Positions 16,883 to 25,397 are shown, numbered from the stretch's first letter. The stretch: DNA of 64,000 nt from Streptomyces kronopolitis (GCF_014646275.1 NZ_BMND01000034.1:1-64000); one strand, 5' to 3'. Translations and numbers: made by a program. The notes: a model not told the origin generated them from the sequence alone.

Positions 16883-16958
16883 GCGCACTGGTCCAGACCG
16901 CAACGTGATCCGCGCCACTGATCACAGACGCCGAGATCCGACGAGAGGGGCCGCGGCA

Positions 16959-17726
16959 ATGGCGGAGTGCGACCGGAGCGACCGGCTGGCCGGGAACTAC
17001 TTCGACGCCGCGATCGACCTGCTGCGACAGGTCCGCGACGCGGAGGGCGACCGGATCACCGCGGCCGGGGAGCTGCTCGCCGACGCCGTCGCGGCGGGCG
17101 GGCGGATCTTCGCCTTCGGCGCCGGCCACTCCTCGCTGCCCGCGCAGGACACGGTCTACCGCGCGGGCGGCCTGGCGGTGATGAATCTGCTGTCGGTCCC
17201 GGGTGTGGTGGGCGTCGACGTGCGGCCGGCGACGCTCGGCAGCGCGCTGGAGCGGGTCGACGGGCTGGCCGCGGCGGTCCTGGACAGCAGCCCCCTGAGG
17301 GCGGGCGATGTGCTGGTGATCATCTCGCTGTCCGGGCGCAACCCGCTGCCCGTGGAGATGGCGGTCAACGCCCGCGCCCTGGGCATCAAGGTCATCGGCG
17401 TGACATCCGTGGCGTACGCGCAGGCCACCCGGTCCCGGCACGCCTCGGGCAGCTTCCTCAAGGACCACTGCGACCTCGTGCTGGACAACCGGATCCCGCT
17501 CGGCGACGCGGAGCTGACGCTGCCCGGCATCGACGCGCCGTTCGCCCCCGCCTCCACCGTCGTCACCAGCGCGATCATGCAGGCCATGGTGGCGACCGCG
17601 GCCGGCGTCCTCGCGGAGCGGGGCATCGACCCGCCGCTGCTGCGCTCGGGGAACGTCGACGGCGGCCACGACTGGAACGCGTCCGTGATGGGCGCCTACG
17701 CGGACCGGATCTTCTACCGGCAGTGA
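16959..17726 (+). CDS. SIS-domain phosphosugar-binding protein (UPF0309-like)
   Basis: This 255-residue single-domain SIS protein matches the UPF0309 type. The Rossmann-like core shows ADAVAAGGRIFAFGAGHSSL near residues 40-60 and LVIISLSGRNPLPVEMA near 120-137, with the Ser/Gly-rich phosphosugar loops expected of SIS domains. These proteins bind phosphorylated amino sugars; the substrate here is unknown. ATG 16959 follows a GAGAGGGG ribosome site. The gene is divergent from dmdR1 and its 3' end overlaps the end of the convergent PAS-protein gene by 13 bp. Confidence 0.88.
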   Translation: MAECDRSDRLAGNYFDAAIDLLRQVRDAEGDRITAAGELLADAVAAGGRIFAFGAGHSSLPAQDTVYRAGGLAVMNLLSVPGVVGVDVRPATLGSALERVDGLAAAVLDSSPLRAGDVLVIISLSGRNPLPVEMAVNARALGIKVIGVTSVAYAQATRSRHASGSFLKDHCDLVLDNRIPLGDAELTLPGIDAPFAPASTVVTSAIMQAMVATAAGVLAERGIDPPLLRSGNVDGGHDWNASVMGAYADRIFYRQ

Positions 17727-19255
17727 GCCGGCGGCGCGCCGAGCGCCGCGGCGCCCGCGAGGTCGAGGGCGGCGGCGATCCGGGCCGCCACCTCCTCCGC
17801 GTAGTCCGCGTCGGCCCGGTCGAACGGGCGGCGCGCGGGAGTCCGCAGAAACGTCACGACGCCCAGGGTGCGGCCGCGGCTGCGCAGCACCGCGCACAGG
17901 CCGTGCACGGTGCCGTCCGGCCAGTGGCGGGCGGCCGCCCAGCCCTCGGGGGCGGCGGATCCGGCACCGGTGCGCACCGGGCCGCGCCGCTCGCAGGCCT
18001 GGAGGGCGGGATGGCCCGGCGCGTACGGCACGGGCAGGCCGGTCGCCGGAAGCCGCTCGGCGGGACCGGGCTCCCCGGCCGGGGAGGCCAGCGTCCGCAC
18101 CAGCCGGAGCCGGCCGCCGGGCGGCGGGCCCGCAGCGCCCGGGGCGCCCGCGCCGCCCCTGCCGTACGCACCCTCCTGGGGGCCGTCGTCCGCCGCGTCC
18201 GCGGCGACCGCCCCGAACGGCGCGGGCGGGGGCGCCGTGGCGAGGTCGACCAGGCCGTGGTCGGCGAAGCCCGCCAGGGCGAAGTCGAGGTGGACGGCGG
18301 CGGCCTCGGCCGGGTCCGGGCAGTCCGCGGCCGCCCGTCCCGCCCGGTGGAGCTGGCGGGCGCGGAACCGCAGCAGGGAGCCCTCCTGCTCGGCGCGCTT
18401 GGCGTCCGTGACGTCCTGGAAGAGCCAGGCCACGCCCAGCGGCACCGGCTCCTCGGCCAGCGGGGAGGCCAGCCGGACGAAGCCGCTGCGCCAGCACCGG
18501 CGCGGGAGTTCGGCCCCCTCGGAGCGCAGCGTCACCCACAGCTCGGCGGTGGCCGGCGGGGCGCCCTCGGCGAGGACGTGCTGCAGGGCGCCCTCCAACT
18601 CCTCGACGCCCTGCGCCAGCAGCTCGCCGAGGGGGCGCCCCAGCAGGGCCGTGCGCCCCACGCCGAGGATGCGGGCGGCGTGGGCGTTGACGACGGCGGG
18701 CCGCAGGTCGGCGTCGATCAGCACCACGCTCCACGGCGCGTCCTCGAACAGCGCCTCGGCCAGCGCCACGGACCGCTCCAGGTCCAGCTGGGTGTGCACC
18801 TTGCTGAAGGCGCAGTACACGCCCGCGATCCGGCCGCCGGGCCCGCGGACCGCGGAGGACTGGGTGCGAACGAGGACGCGGTGGCCCTCCTTGGTCAGCA
18901 GGGCGAACTCGTGCACCTGGCGGCCCGGGGAGCGCATCGCGGCGGCCAGGACGGCCTCGATCCCGTCGGCGTCCTCCTTGCGGACCGCCCATCCCGTCAG
19001 CCCCGTACGGCCGACGGCCTCGGCGGTGGTCCAGCCCAGGATGCGGGCCGCCTCGTGGTTCCAGTGGGTGACCGTGCCGTCCGCGGCGAAGGCGACGAGG
19101 GCGGCGTCCATGCCGTCCAGGAGCGCGGCGAGCAGACCGGAGTCGTCGCTCTCGCCGGCGGCACGGCGCGCCGGCGCCGTCGGGCCGGGGACGCCCGGAA
19201 GTCCGGGGGCCCCGGGGGGACCGGAAAGGTCGGAAGAAGCTGACGAAGCAGTCAC
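17714..19255 (-). CDS. PAS-domain sensor protein without an obvious output domain
   Basis: This 513-residue cytoplasmic protein has two PAS domains. The first (about 48-165) contains AALVAFAADGTVTHWNHEAARILGW and ends with a PAC-like stretch GGRIAGVYCAFSKV. The second (about 170-300) contains VVLIDADLRPAVVNAHAARILG and FQDVTDAKRAEQEGSLL. A third region (about 310-510) looks GAF-like. No kinase, phosphatase, cyclase or DNA-binding domain is visible, so it may be a sensor input subunit. The start is GTG 19255, placed six bases after GAGGGG; GTG 19261 is possible. Its last 13 bp overlap the SIS protein gene tail to tail. Confidence 0.82.
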   Translation of the reverse strand: MTASSASSDLSGPPGAPGLPGVPGPTAPARRAAGESDDSGLLAALLDGMDAALVAFAADGTVTHWNHEAARILGWTTAEAVGRTGLTGWAVRKEDADGIEAVLAAAMRSPGRQVHEFALLTKEGHRVLVRTQSSAVRGPGGRIAGVYCAFSKVHTQLDLERSVALAEALFEDAPWSVVLIDADLRPAVVNAHAARILGVGRTALLGRPLGELLAQGVEELEGALQHVLAEGAPPATAELWVTLRSEGAELPRRCWRSGFVRLASPLAEEPVPLGVAWLFQDVTDAKRAEQEGSLLRFRARQLHRAGRAAADCPDPAEAAAVHLDFALAGFADHGLVDLATAPPPAPFGAVAADAADDGPQEGAYGRGGAGAPGAAGPPPGGRLRLVRTLASPAGEPGPAERLPATGLPVPYAPGHPALQACERRGPVRTGAGSAAPEGWAAARHWPDGTVHGLCAVLRSRGRTLGVVTFLRTPARRPFDRADADYAEEVAARIAAALDLAGAAALGAPPAHCR

Positions 19256-19659
19256 TGGCACCCCTCACGAACGCGGCCACACATGCTCCACCTGGGAACA
19301 TTCAACTGGAACGTGACACAGGGCACCCGCGATTCACGGAAATCGTTGCTTCCGGGAAATGTGGTTGTGCCGGGCGGGGCTGCTTCCTAATGTGTGGAGC
19401 ACACGAGAAGGGAGGTGGTTCGGCCAATGATTTCGCACCGGACGCGTGAGGTGGCTGCGGGCTAGCGGCCCGTCGCTTCACCGAAGTGCAGCGCCGGACC
19501 GGCGCATACTGCAGATGCGCAGCCGGCCAATCCCAAGCAGTCACCCGACCCGCGGGCTGCCGGTTCGTCCGACCGGCCCTTCGCGCCACCGAGCGCGGAG
19601 GAGGCAGCCCGTGGGTCGTCTGCGTGTACGGACGGCCCGCCGCCCCCGGCCCGCGTGTC
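19256..19659. other. Intergenic region between pdxH and the PAS protein gene
   Basis: About 400 bases lie between two minus-strand genes. The half near the PAS gene is less GC-rich and holds its promoter. It also contains a plus-strand promoter and mini-ORF, listed separately. The rest, toward pdxH, shows no structure I can interpret. Confidence 0.4.
19365..19465 (+). promoter_or_regulatory. Promoter plus 12-codon mini-ORF antisense to the neighbouring genes
   Basis: A -35-like TTGTGC (19365-19370), a 17-base spacer and a -10 TAATGT (19388-19393) are followed by a small GTGTG-gag-CACAC palindrome, a strong GGAGG (19411-19415) and an ATG at 19427. That ATG opens a 12-codon frame (MISHRTREVAAG) closed by TAG at 19463-19465. 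The parts are spaced like a real transcription unit, yet the next plus-strand gene is 1.3 kb away past the opposed pdxH. It could be a small peptide gene, a small RNA, or the relic of a longer gene. Confidence 0.35.
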
Positions 19660-20349
19660 TCAGGGGGCCAGCCGCTCCACGCGCCAGCCGCCGGGCTCGG
19701 CGACGTAGCGCAGCCGGTCGTGCAGCCGGTTGAGCCGGCCCTGCCAGAATTCGACCGTCTCGGCGGCGATCCGGTAGCCGCCCCAGTGCGGCGGCGCCGG
19801 GACCTGCTCGCCCTCCGGGTAGCGGGCCGCCAATTCCTCGTAGGCGCCCTCCAGTTCCGCGCGCGAGGCGACCGGGGCGGACTGGTCGCTGGCCCAGGCG
19901 CCCAGCTGGGAGCCGTGCGGGCGGGTGCGGAAGTAGGCCGCGGTCTCGTCCCGGCCGATGCGTTGCGCGGTGCCGGTCACCACGACCTGGCGGGCGAGCG
20001 GGTGCCAGGGGAACAGCAGCGAAATGGCGGGATTTTCGGCCAGTTCACGCCCCTTGCGGCTGTTGTAGTTGGTGAAGAACACGAAGCCGCGGTCGTCGAA
20101 CGCCTTGAGGAGCACGGTCCGCGAGCTGGGCCGGCCGGCGGCGTCCGCCGTCGAGACGATCATCGCGTTCGGCTCGTGCAGCCCGGCCACCGTCGCGTCC
20201 TTGAACCAGCGGGCGAACTGGTCGTAGGGGCCCGCGGCGAGGTCGGACTCGGCGAGTCCCTCGGCGCGGTAGTGCGCACGCATGGAGGAGGGGTCGGGGT
20301 TCTCGGCGTGGGACGCGTCGGCTGGATGCACGGCCTCATCTTGCAACAT
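19660..20349 (-). CDS. pdxH: Pyridoxamine 5'-phosphate oxidase
   Basis: PdxH is an FMN enzyme that oxidises pyridoxine or pyridoxamine 5'-phosphate to pyridoxal 5'-phosphate. The 229-residue protein has the family landmarks in order: [89 protein letters not shown] (substrate loop), and the C-terminal [17 protein letters not shown] with RLAP at the very end. Length is normal. ATG 20349 is used. It is divergent from the citrate synthase gene. Confidence 0.96.
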   Translation of the reverse strand: MLQDEAVHPADASHAENPDPSSMRAHYRAEGLAESDLAAGPYDQFARWFKDATVAGLHEPNAMIVSTADAAGRPSSRTVLLKAFDDRGFVFFTNYNSRKGRELAENPAISLLFPWHPLARQVVVTGTAQRIGRDETAAYFRTRPHGSQLGAWASDQSAPVASRAELEGAYEELAARYPEGEQVPAPPHWGGYRIAAETVEFWQGRLNRLHDRLRYVAEPGGWRVERLAP

Positions 20350-20751
20350 CGGCCGCGGCCCGGTCAGCTGGAGGGGCGAAAGTCTGCCCCCGGCCGCCGG
20401 GCGGTAACCCTCCCGACGGCAAATCGACGACTGTGCCGGATCTCACGCTTCCCCGCAGGTGGGGGACCCGACAAAATCATGGCCCGGCCCACTGTGGGCT
20501 TCGGACACGGAGAGCTATCGTGTCCGTCCGGCTGTACCGACGCACCACACGCCGCACCGCACCGCCCGCCCGCGGCCCGACCACTGCGGGCAGGACCCTC
20601 GCGTGAACGGTGCCCTGGCAGGGCATCACCTGGGCGCCCGGTTCGGACCGCGAGCTGCCAGCAGCCGCGTAGCCGCGCCGGCGCCGCACACCACGACCGC
20701 ACGGCGGCCGCTCACGGAGCGTCTGCCGGCCCCAGCTTGAGGAGCCGCCTG
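20350..20751. other. Divergent promoter region between pdxH and the citrate synthase gene
   Basis: About 400 bases lie between divergent start codons. The sequence immediately before the citrate synthase has a good ribosome site (GAGGAG). No obvious operator palindrome or coding frame was identified; promoters for both genes must lie here. Confidence 0.4.
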
Positions 20752-21855
20752 ATGTCCGACTTCGTACCCGGACTCGAGGGAATCGTCGCGTTCGAGACGG
20801 AGATCGCCGAACCCGACAAGGAAGGCGGTGCCCTTCGCTATCGCGGGGTCGACATCGAAGAGCTCGTCGGTCACGTGTCGTTCGGCAACGTCTGGGGGCT
20901 GCTGGTGGACGGGGCGTTCAACCCCGGCCTGCCGCCCGCCGAACCGTTCCCGATCCCGGTGCACTCCGGGGACATCCGGGTCGATGTGCAGTCCGCGCTC
21001 GCGATGCTGGCGCCCGTGTGGGGCCTCAAGCCGCTGCTGGACATCGACGAGGCGACGGCCCGTGACAACCTCGCCCGCGCCGCGGTGATGGCGCTCTCGT
21101 ACGTCGCCCAGTCGGCGCGCGGGCAGGGCCTGCCGATGGTGCCGCAGAAGGAGATCGACACGGCGGAGACGGTCGTCGAGCGCTTCATGAAGCGCTGGCG
21201 CGGCGAGCCGGACCCCAAGCACGTCAAGGCCGTCGACGCCTACTGGACCTCGGCCGCCGAACACGGCATGAACGCCTCCACCTTCACCGCCCGCGTCATC
21301 GCGTCCACCGGCGCGGACGTGGCGGCGGCGCTCTCCGGCGCGGTCGGCGCGATGTCCGGTCCGCTGCACGGCGGCGCGCCCTCCCGCGTCCTGGGCATGA
21401 TCGAGGAGATCGAGCGCACCGGCGACGCGGCCGCCTACGTCCGCAAGGCGCTGGACCAGGGCGAGCGGCTGATGGGCTTCGGCCACCGCGTCTACCGCGC
21501 CGAGGACCCGCGGGCACGAGTGCTGCGGCGCACCGCCAAGGAACTGGCCGCCCCGCGCTTCGAGGTCGCCGAAGCCCTGGAGAAGGCCGCGCTGGAGGAA
21601 CTCCACAACCGCCGCCCCGACCGGGTGCTGGCCACCAACGTCGAGTTCTGGGCCGCGATCGTGCTGGACTTCGCGGAGGTCCCGGCGCACATGTTCACCT
21701 CGATGTTCACGTGTGCCCGCACGGCGGGCTGGAGCGCGCACATCCTCGAACAGAAGCGGACGGGCCGACTGGTGCGACCGTCGGCCCGGTATGTGGGCCC
21801 CAGCTCGCGGAGCCCGCGAGAAATTTCCGGGTATGGAGCGATTGCGCCTCGCTGA
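20752..21855 (+). CDS. citA: Citrate synthase 2-type protein with Glu in place of the catalytic Asp
   Basis: This 367-residue protein has the citrate synthase fold. It would condense acetyl-CoA (or a related acyl-CoA) with oxaloacetate. The two catalytic His regions are present: His206 in SGPLHGGAPSRV and His245 in MGFGHRVYRAEDPR. The third catalytic position, normally Asp in NVDF, is Glu298 in NVEFWAA. I recall the same change in mycobacterial CitA, so it is a subgroup trait rather than a lesion. Activity may differ from the main citrate synthase. ATG 20752 follows GAGGAG. The gene stands alone and is followed by the palindromic element at 21869-22330. Confidence 0.88.
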   Translation: MSDFVPGLEGIVAFETEIAEPDKEGGALRYRGVDIEELVGHVSFGNVWGLLVDGAFNPGLPPAEPFPIPVHSGDIRVDVQSALAMLAPVWGLKPLLDIDEATARDNLARAAVMALSYVAQSARGQGLPMVPQKEIDTAETVVERFMKRWRGEPDPKHVKAVDAYWTSAAEHGMNASTFTARVIASTGADVAAALSGAVGAMSGPLHGGAPSRVLGMIEEIERTGDAAAYVRKALDQGERLMGFGHRVYRAEDPRARVLRRTAKELAAPRFEVAEALEKAALEELHNRRPDRVLATNVEFWAAIVLDFAEVPAHMFTSMFTCARTAGWSAHILEQKRTGRLVRPSARYVGPSSRSPREISGYGAIAPR

Positions 21856-21967
21856 GGCTTCTGGCTTCCCACGTTGTCGGCTGGCCCGCCGTGGTGGCTT
21901 CTCGCCGTTGCGCCTGCGGCGGGCGGGGGCCGCTGCGCGGGGCTGTCGGGTGCGGTGACGGACCTCC

Positions 21968-22016
21968 GGGGTCGGTGTGTGGGACTGCTTCGCTTTACGT
22001 CCCACACACCGACCCC
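21968..22016. terminator. Hairpin 1 of the palindromic element
   Basis: The perfect 18-bp stem has arms GGGGTCGGTGTGTGGGAC and GTCCCACACACCGACCCC and the loop TGCTTCGCTTTAC. It lies 113 bp after the citrate synthase stop and could act as its terminator. Confidence 0.6.
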
Positions 22017-22193
22017 TCCGGCCCGCCCCTCCCGTTGAGGGGTGGGGGAAAGGCCGGTGGGGGTGCATGTGGCTGGGCGAGCGCGCCTCGTGGTCGTACC
22101 GAAACAGCCGACGACGGACCGAAGCTCTGGCCGGACACCACGCCCGCCCCCACCCACCGTTACGTACTCCCCCACGGGAGGGGACGGGCCGGA

Positions 22194-22242
22194 GGGGGTG
22201 GGTGTTCGGACGTAAAGCGAAGCAGTCCGAACACCCACCCCC
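22194..22242. terminator. Hairpin 2 of the palindromic element
   Basis: The perfect 18-bp stem has arms GGGGGTGGGTGTTCGGAC and GTCCGAACACCCACCCCC and the loop GTAAAGCGAAGCA, complementary to the hairpin 1 loop. It lies 94 bp past the end of the acyl-CoA operon (stop at 22336) and could be its terminator. Confidence 0.6.
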
Positions 22243-22335
22243 GGAGGTCCGTCACCGCACCCAACAACCCACCGCCCGCCGCAGGCGCAACGGCGAGAAG
22301 CCCCCACGGCGGGAAAGCCGACAACGTAGGAGGCC

Positions 22336-22956
22336 CTACCGAAGCGCCTCGTCCAGGAGTCTGGCCCACTGTTCGACCACCCGGTCGCGCCGCGACGAGT
22401 CATCCGTCAGGAGGTTGGCGAGGCCCAGGCCGCGGGCCATGTCGAGGAGGCCTTGGACCGTCTCCCGGACGCCGGGTACGGATTCGTCGGCGTCCAGGAG
22501 AGTCACGGCCGTTCGGTGGGCCTCACGGCCCACCTTCGCTTCGAGGGCAGTGACCCGCTCCCGGAGTTGTTCCTCGTCGGAGGCGGCCACCCACAGGTGG
22601 AGCGCGGCGCGGAACAGCGGGCCGGTGTAGAGGCCGACGAGTTCCTCGACGATGATCCAGGTGCGGGCGACGGAGCCGGCCGGCGGGAGGTTGTGGGCGA
22701 CGGCCTTGACCGCGTTCCGGCGTTTCTCCGCGACGTGTTCGACGGCGGCGGTGAAGAGGTCCTCGCGGGTGCGGAAGTGGTGCTGGGCGGCGCCCCGGGA
22801 GACGCCCGCGCGTTCGGCGACCACGGAGACCGTGCTGCCGCTCCAGCCGTGCTCGGCGAGGCAGGAGACGGCGGCTTCCAGCAGTTTGAGGCGGGTGGCG
22901 CGGCTGCGTTCCTGCTGGGGCCCCTTGGGGCCGCGGGCGGGGGTCAGCGCGCCCAT
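22336..22956 (-). CDS. TetR/AcrR-family transcriptional regulator, last gene of the acyl-CoA operon
   Basis: This 206-residue regulator has an N-terminal TetR HTH (about residues 18-65: RLKLLEAAVSCLAEHGWSGS, then VAERAGVSRGAAQHHFRTREDLF) and a variable ligand-binding C-terminus. Its start overlaps the end of the enoyl-CoA hydratase gene by 13 bp, so it is cotranscribed with the catabolic genes. It most likely represses the operon and responds to an acyl-CoA or acid intermediate, as many such TetR proteins do; this is inferred from position. ATG 22956 gives MGALTPARGPKG. Confidence 0.9.
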   Translation of the reverse strand: MGALTPARGPKGPQQERSRATRLKLLEAAVSCLAEHGWSGSTVSVVAERAGVSRGAAQHHFRTREDLFTAAVEHVAEKRRNAVKAVAHNLPPAGSVARTWIIVEELVGLYTGPLFRAALHLWVAASDEEQLRERVTALEAKVGREAHRTAVTLLDADESVPGVRETVQGLLDMARGLGLANLLTDDSSRRDRVVEQWARLLDEALR

Positions 22957-23714
22957 GCGGGGGCCCGTCGCTCCAGGAAGGCGGTCATGCCCTCGCGGGC
23001 CTCGGCGGAGCCGAAGAGCGCTGCGGAGCGTTCGGCGAGCGCCTCGGTGTCGCGGTCGAAGGTGTCCAGGACCTGGGCGGTGACCAGCTTCTTCGACTCG
23101 GCCAGGCCCTGGGGCGAGCCCTTGCGCAGCCCGTCCAGTACGGGCGCCAGGCCGCTGTCGACGTCGTCGGCGGCGAGGGTGACCAGGCCGATCCGGGCCG
23201 CCTCGGCCGCGTCGAACTTCTCGCCGGTCAGGTAGTAGCGGCCGGCGGCGCGCGGGTCCAGGCGGGGCAGCAGGGGCAGGGAGATGACGGCGGGGGCGAG
23301 GCCGAGGCGGGCCTCGGTGAAGGCGAAGGTGGCGCCCGGTCCGGCGGCGGAGATGTCGCAGGCGCCGAGCAGGCCCAGGCCGCCGGCCCGGACGTGTCCG
23401 GTGACCCGGGCGACGACCGGTTTGGGCAGTGCCACGATGCCGCGCAGCAGCCGGGCCAGGCCCAGCGGTCCGTCCGTGGCCGCGCCCGAGGTGGCCTCGG
23501 AGAGGTCGGCGCCGGCGCAGAAGGTGGTGCCGGTGTGTGTGAGGACGACGGCGCGGGTCCCCTGGTCGGCGGCGGCGTCCGCGAGGGCCTGGTGCAGTTC
23601 GGCGACCAGGCGGGTGGAGAGGGCGTTGCGGTTGTGCGGGGAGTCCAGGGTCAGGGTGGTGATGCCGCGCTCGTGGGAGCGCAGCACCAGGGGGGTCGCG
23701 GGGGCGTCGGTCAT
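22944..23714 (-). CDS. Enoyl-CoA hydratase/isomerase family protein
   Basis: This 256-residue crotonase-fold enzyme would hydrate an enoyl-CoA intermediate of the operon's pathway. The CoA/oxyanion regions are LDSPHNRNALSTRLV, GTTFCAGADLSEA and VTGHVRAGGLGLLGACDISA. In the last motif the canonical catalytic Glu (usually in GGG.EL) is not seen; the adjacent TEARLGLAPAVISLP provides the second Glu region. The start overlaps the stop of the CoA-ligase gene (ATGA, 23711-23714) and its end overlaps the TetR gene, showing tight coupling. Substrate could be a branched-chain acyl-CoA. Confidence 0.9.
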   Translation of the reverse strand: MTDAPATPLVLRSHERGITTLTLDSPHNRNALSTRLVAELHQALADAAADQGTRAVVLTHTGTTFCAGADLSEATSGAATDGPLGLARLLRGIVALPKPVVARVTGHVRAGGLGLLGACDISAAGPGATFAFTEARLGLAPAVISLPLLPRLDPRAAGRYYLTGEKFDAAEAARIGLVTLAADDVDSGLAPVLDGLRKGSPQGLAESKKLVTAQVLDTFDRDTEALAERSAALFGSAEAREGMTAFLERRAPAWAR

Positions 23715-25275
23715 CGGGGCGTCGTGCTCCTTTCCCTGGCGCGCAGTTCGCGCCGCAGGATCTTGCCGGTGGCGGCGCGCGGCACGCTGTCCAGGAATTC
23801 CACGCGGCGCACTTTCTTGTACGGGGCCACCTGCCCGGCAACGTACGTGATGACCTCGTCCTCGCTGAGCCGGGCCCCCCGCTGCCGGACCACGAACGCC
23901 TTGGGGACCTCGTTGCCGTCCGCGTCGGGGACGCCGATGACGGCGGCGTCGGCGATCGACTCGTGGCCGAGCAGCAGCGCTTCGAGGTCGGCCGGGGCGA
24001 CTCCTTGACGCGGTCGACGACATGGAGCCAGCCGTCGCCGTCCGCCCGCCCGACGTCGCCGGTGTGCAGCCAGCCGTCGGGGTCGATCATCGCGTCGGTG
24101 TCGGCGGGCCGTCCCAGGTAGCCCTTCATGACCTGGGGGCCGCGGATCAGGATCTCGCCGCTCTCTCCCGGCGGCACGTCCGCGCCGGTCTCCAGGGAGA
24201 CCAGCCGCATCTCCGTGTTGGGGATCAGCTTGCCGACGGTACCCGGGGGCGGGTGCGGGGCGTCGAGGGGGACGACATGGGTGCCCGGGCTCAACTCCGT
24301 CATGCCGTAGGCCTGGAGGACCGGGGGCAGGCCCAGGCGCCGGGAGCAGGCCGCGGCCAGGTCGGCGTCGAGCGGGGCCGCGGCGCTGACGAGGTAGCGC
24401 AGCGAGGACAGGTCGTAGTCGGTGACCCGGGGGTCCTTGGCCAGGGCCAGCACGATCGGGGGCGCGACGTAGACGGCGGTGATGCGGTGGCGTTCGATCG
24501 CGGTGAGGAACTGCGCGAGGTCGAAGCGGGGCAGCACGACGACGGTGGCGCCCTGCCGCAGCGGGGCGTTCATCAGGGCGGTCAGGCCGTAGATGTGGAA
24601 GAACGGCAGGACGGCCAGCACCCGGTCGTCGGGGCCGGTGGAGACCAGCGGGGTGAGCTGGGCGAGGTTGGTGGCGATGCTGCGGTGGGTGAGCATCACG
24701 CCCTTGGGGGCGCCGGTGGTGCCGGAGGAGTACGGCAGGGCGGCGAGGTCGGTGGCCGGGTCGAGGGCGACGGAGGGTTCGGGGCCGGTGCAGGCGGCCA
24801 GGTCCTGGATGCCACGGTGCCCGGGGGCTCGGTCGCAGACGAGGATCTCGGCGATGCCGCCGGCCTTGCGTGCGGCGCCGCGGGCGGTGTCCAGCAGCGC
24901 CGACACGGTGACGATCCAGCGGGCCCCGGAGTCGGTCAGCTGCTTGCTGAACTCGTCCTCGGTGGCCAGCGGGTGGACGGTGGTGACGGCCGCGCCGCAG
25001 CGGGTGGCGGCGTAGAACACGACGGGGAAGAGGACGGAGTTGGGGCTGTGCAGGGCGAGGACGTCGCCCTTGCGGAGGCCGGAGGCGGCGAGGGCGGCGG
25101 CGGTCCGGCGGCTGAGGTGGTCGAGCCGGGCGTAGCTGAGGGTGGTGCCGTCGAGGGCGTCGACGAGGGCGGGCCGCTCGCCGTACTCCGCCGCCCTCCC
25201 GAGGACCGCGTCGTGGATCGGCAGTTCCACGGGGGCGATGTCGGCGTACTCGCTGCGGAAGACATGGGACACCAT
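23711..25275 (-). pseudogene. Acyl-CoA synthetase (4-coumarate--CoA ligase family) broken by a short frameshifting deletion
   Basis: The 5' part (25275 to about 24004) encodes a good adenylate-forming ligase: P-loop YSSGTTGAPKGVMLTH, QAYGMTELSPG, GEILIRGPQVMKGYL and WLHTGDVGRADGDGWLHVVDRVKE. The family then normally continues LIKYKGFQVAPADLEALL. Here the frame breaks, and VAPADLEALLLGHESIADAAVIGVP resumes in another frame down to AATGKILRREL, ending at 23711. Comparing with the family, about 25 bases (eight codons plus one) are missing at about 24001, removing the hinge LIKYKGFQ and shifting the frame. The start ATG 25275 has AAAGG upstream and the end overlaps the hydratase start. I call it a pseudogene; a sequencing or assembly error is the alternative. 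Confidence 0.78.
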
Positions 25276-25330
25276 CCTGGGCCTTTCCCTTCGGGGCGGG
25301 AGGACGACGGGCGGCAGGGTGCCGCCCGGC

Positions 25331-25373
25331 CGGGCGGGCGGGCGGGCGGGCGGGCGGGCGGGCGGGCGGGCGG
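25331..25373. repeat. Ten-copy CGGG tetranucleotide repeat
   Basis: CGGG is repeated ten times without interruption (25331-25370, plus CGG), about 55 bp before the CoA-ligase start and 25 bp after the acyl-CoA dehydrogenase stop, inside the operon. The G-rich strand is the plus strand, which can form a G-quadruplex. Such a tract is prone to slippage. Confidence 0.9.
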
Positions 25374-25397
25374 ACACGGCCTAGCAGCATCGCGCGC

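Larger units (their letters stand above)
21869..22330. repeat. Long imperfect palindromic element with two internal hairpins, between convergent genes
   Basis: This 460-bp non-coding block reads similarly from both ends. The outer arms (21869-21926 and 22272-22330) are inverted copies, for example both contain TTCTCGCCGTTGCGCCTGCG on opposite strands. Further in, CTCCGGCCCG..CCCCTCCCG (about 22016-22035) is mirrored at about 22173-22194. Each half carries one perfect 18-bp hairpin: 21968-21985/21999-22016 and 22194-22211/22225-22242. The 13-base loops, TGCTTCGCTTTAC and GTAAAGCGAAGCA, are exact reverse complements, while the two stems differ in sequence yet remain perfectly paired. The element fills the gap between the citrate synthase and TetR stops and could end transcription from both sides. 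Its identity as a known repeat family is not recognised. Confidence 0.85.

Noticed and set aside
22336-25377. 1013-codon frame joining the CoA ligase N-terminus to the TetR regulator
   Set aside because: The middle section is out-of-frame Arg/Pro/Ser-rich sequence over the hydratase gene. The continuity results from the ligase frameshift and scarcity of stops, not a real fusion protein.
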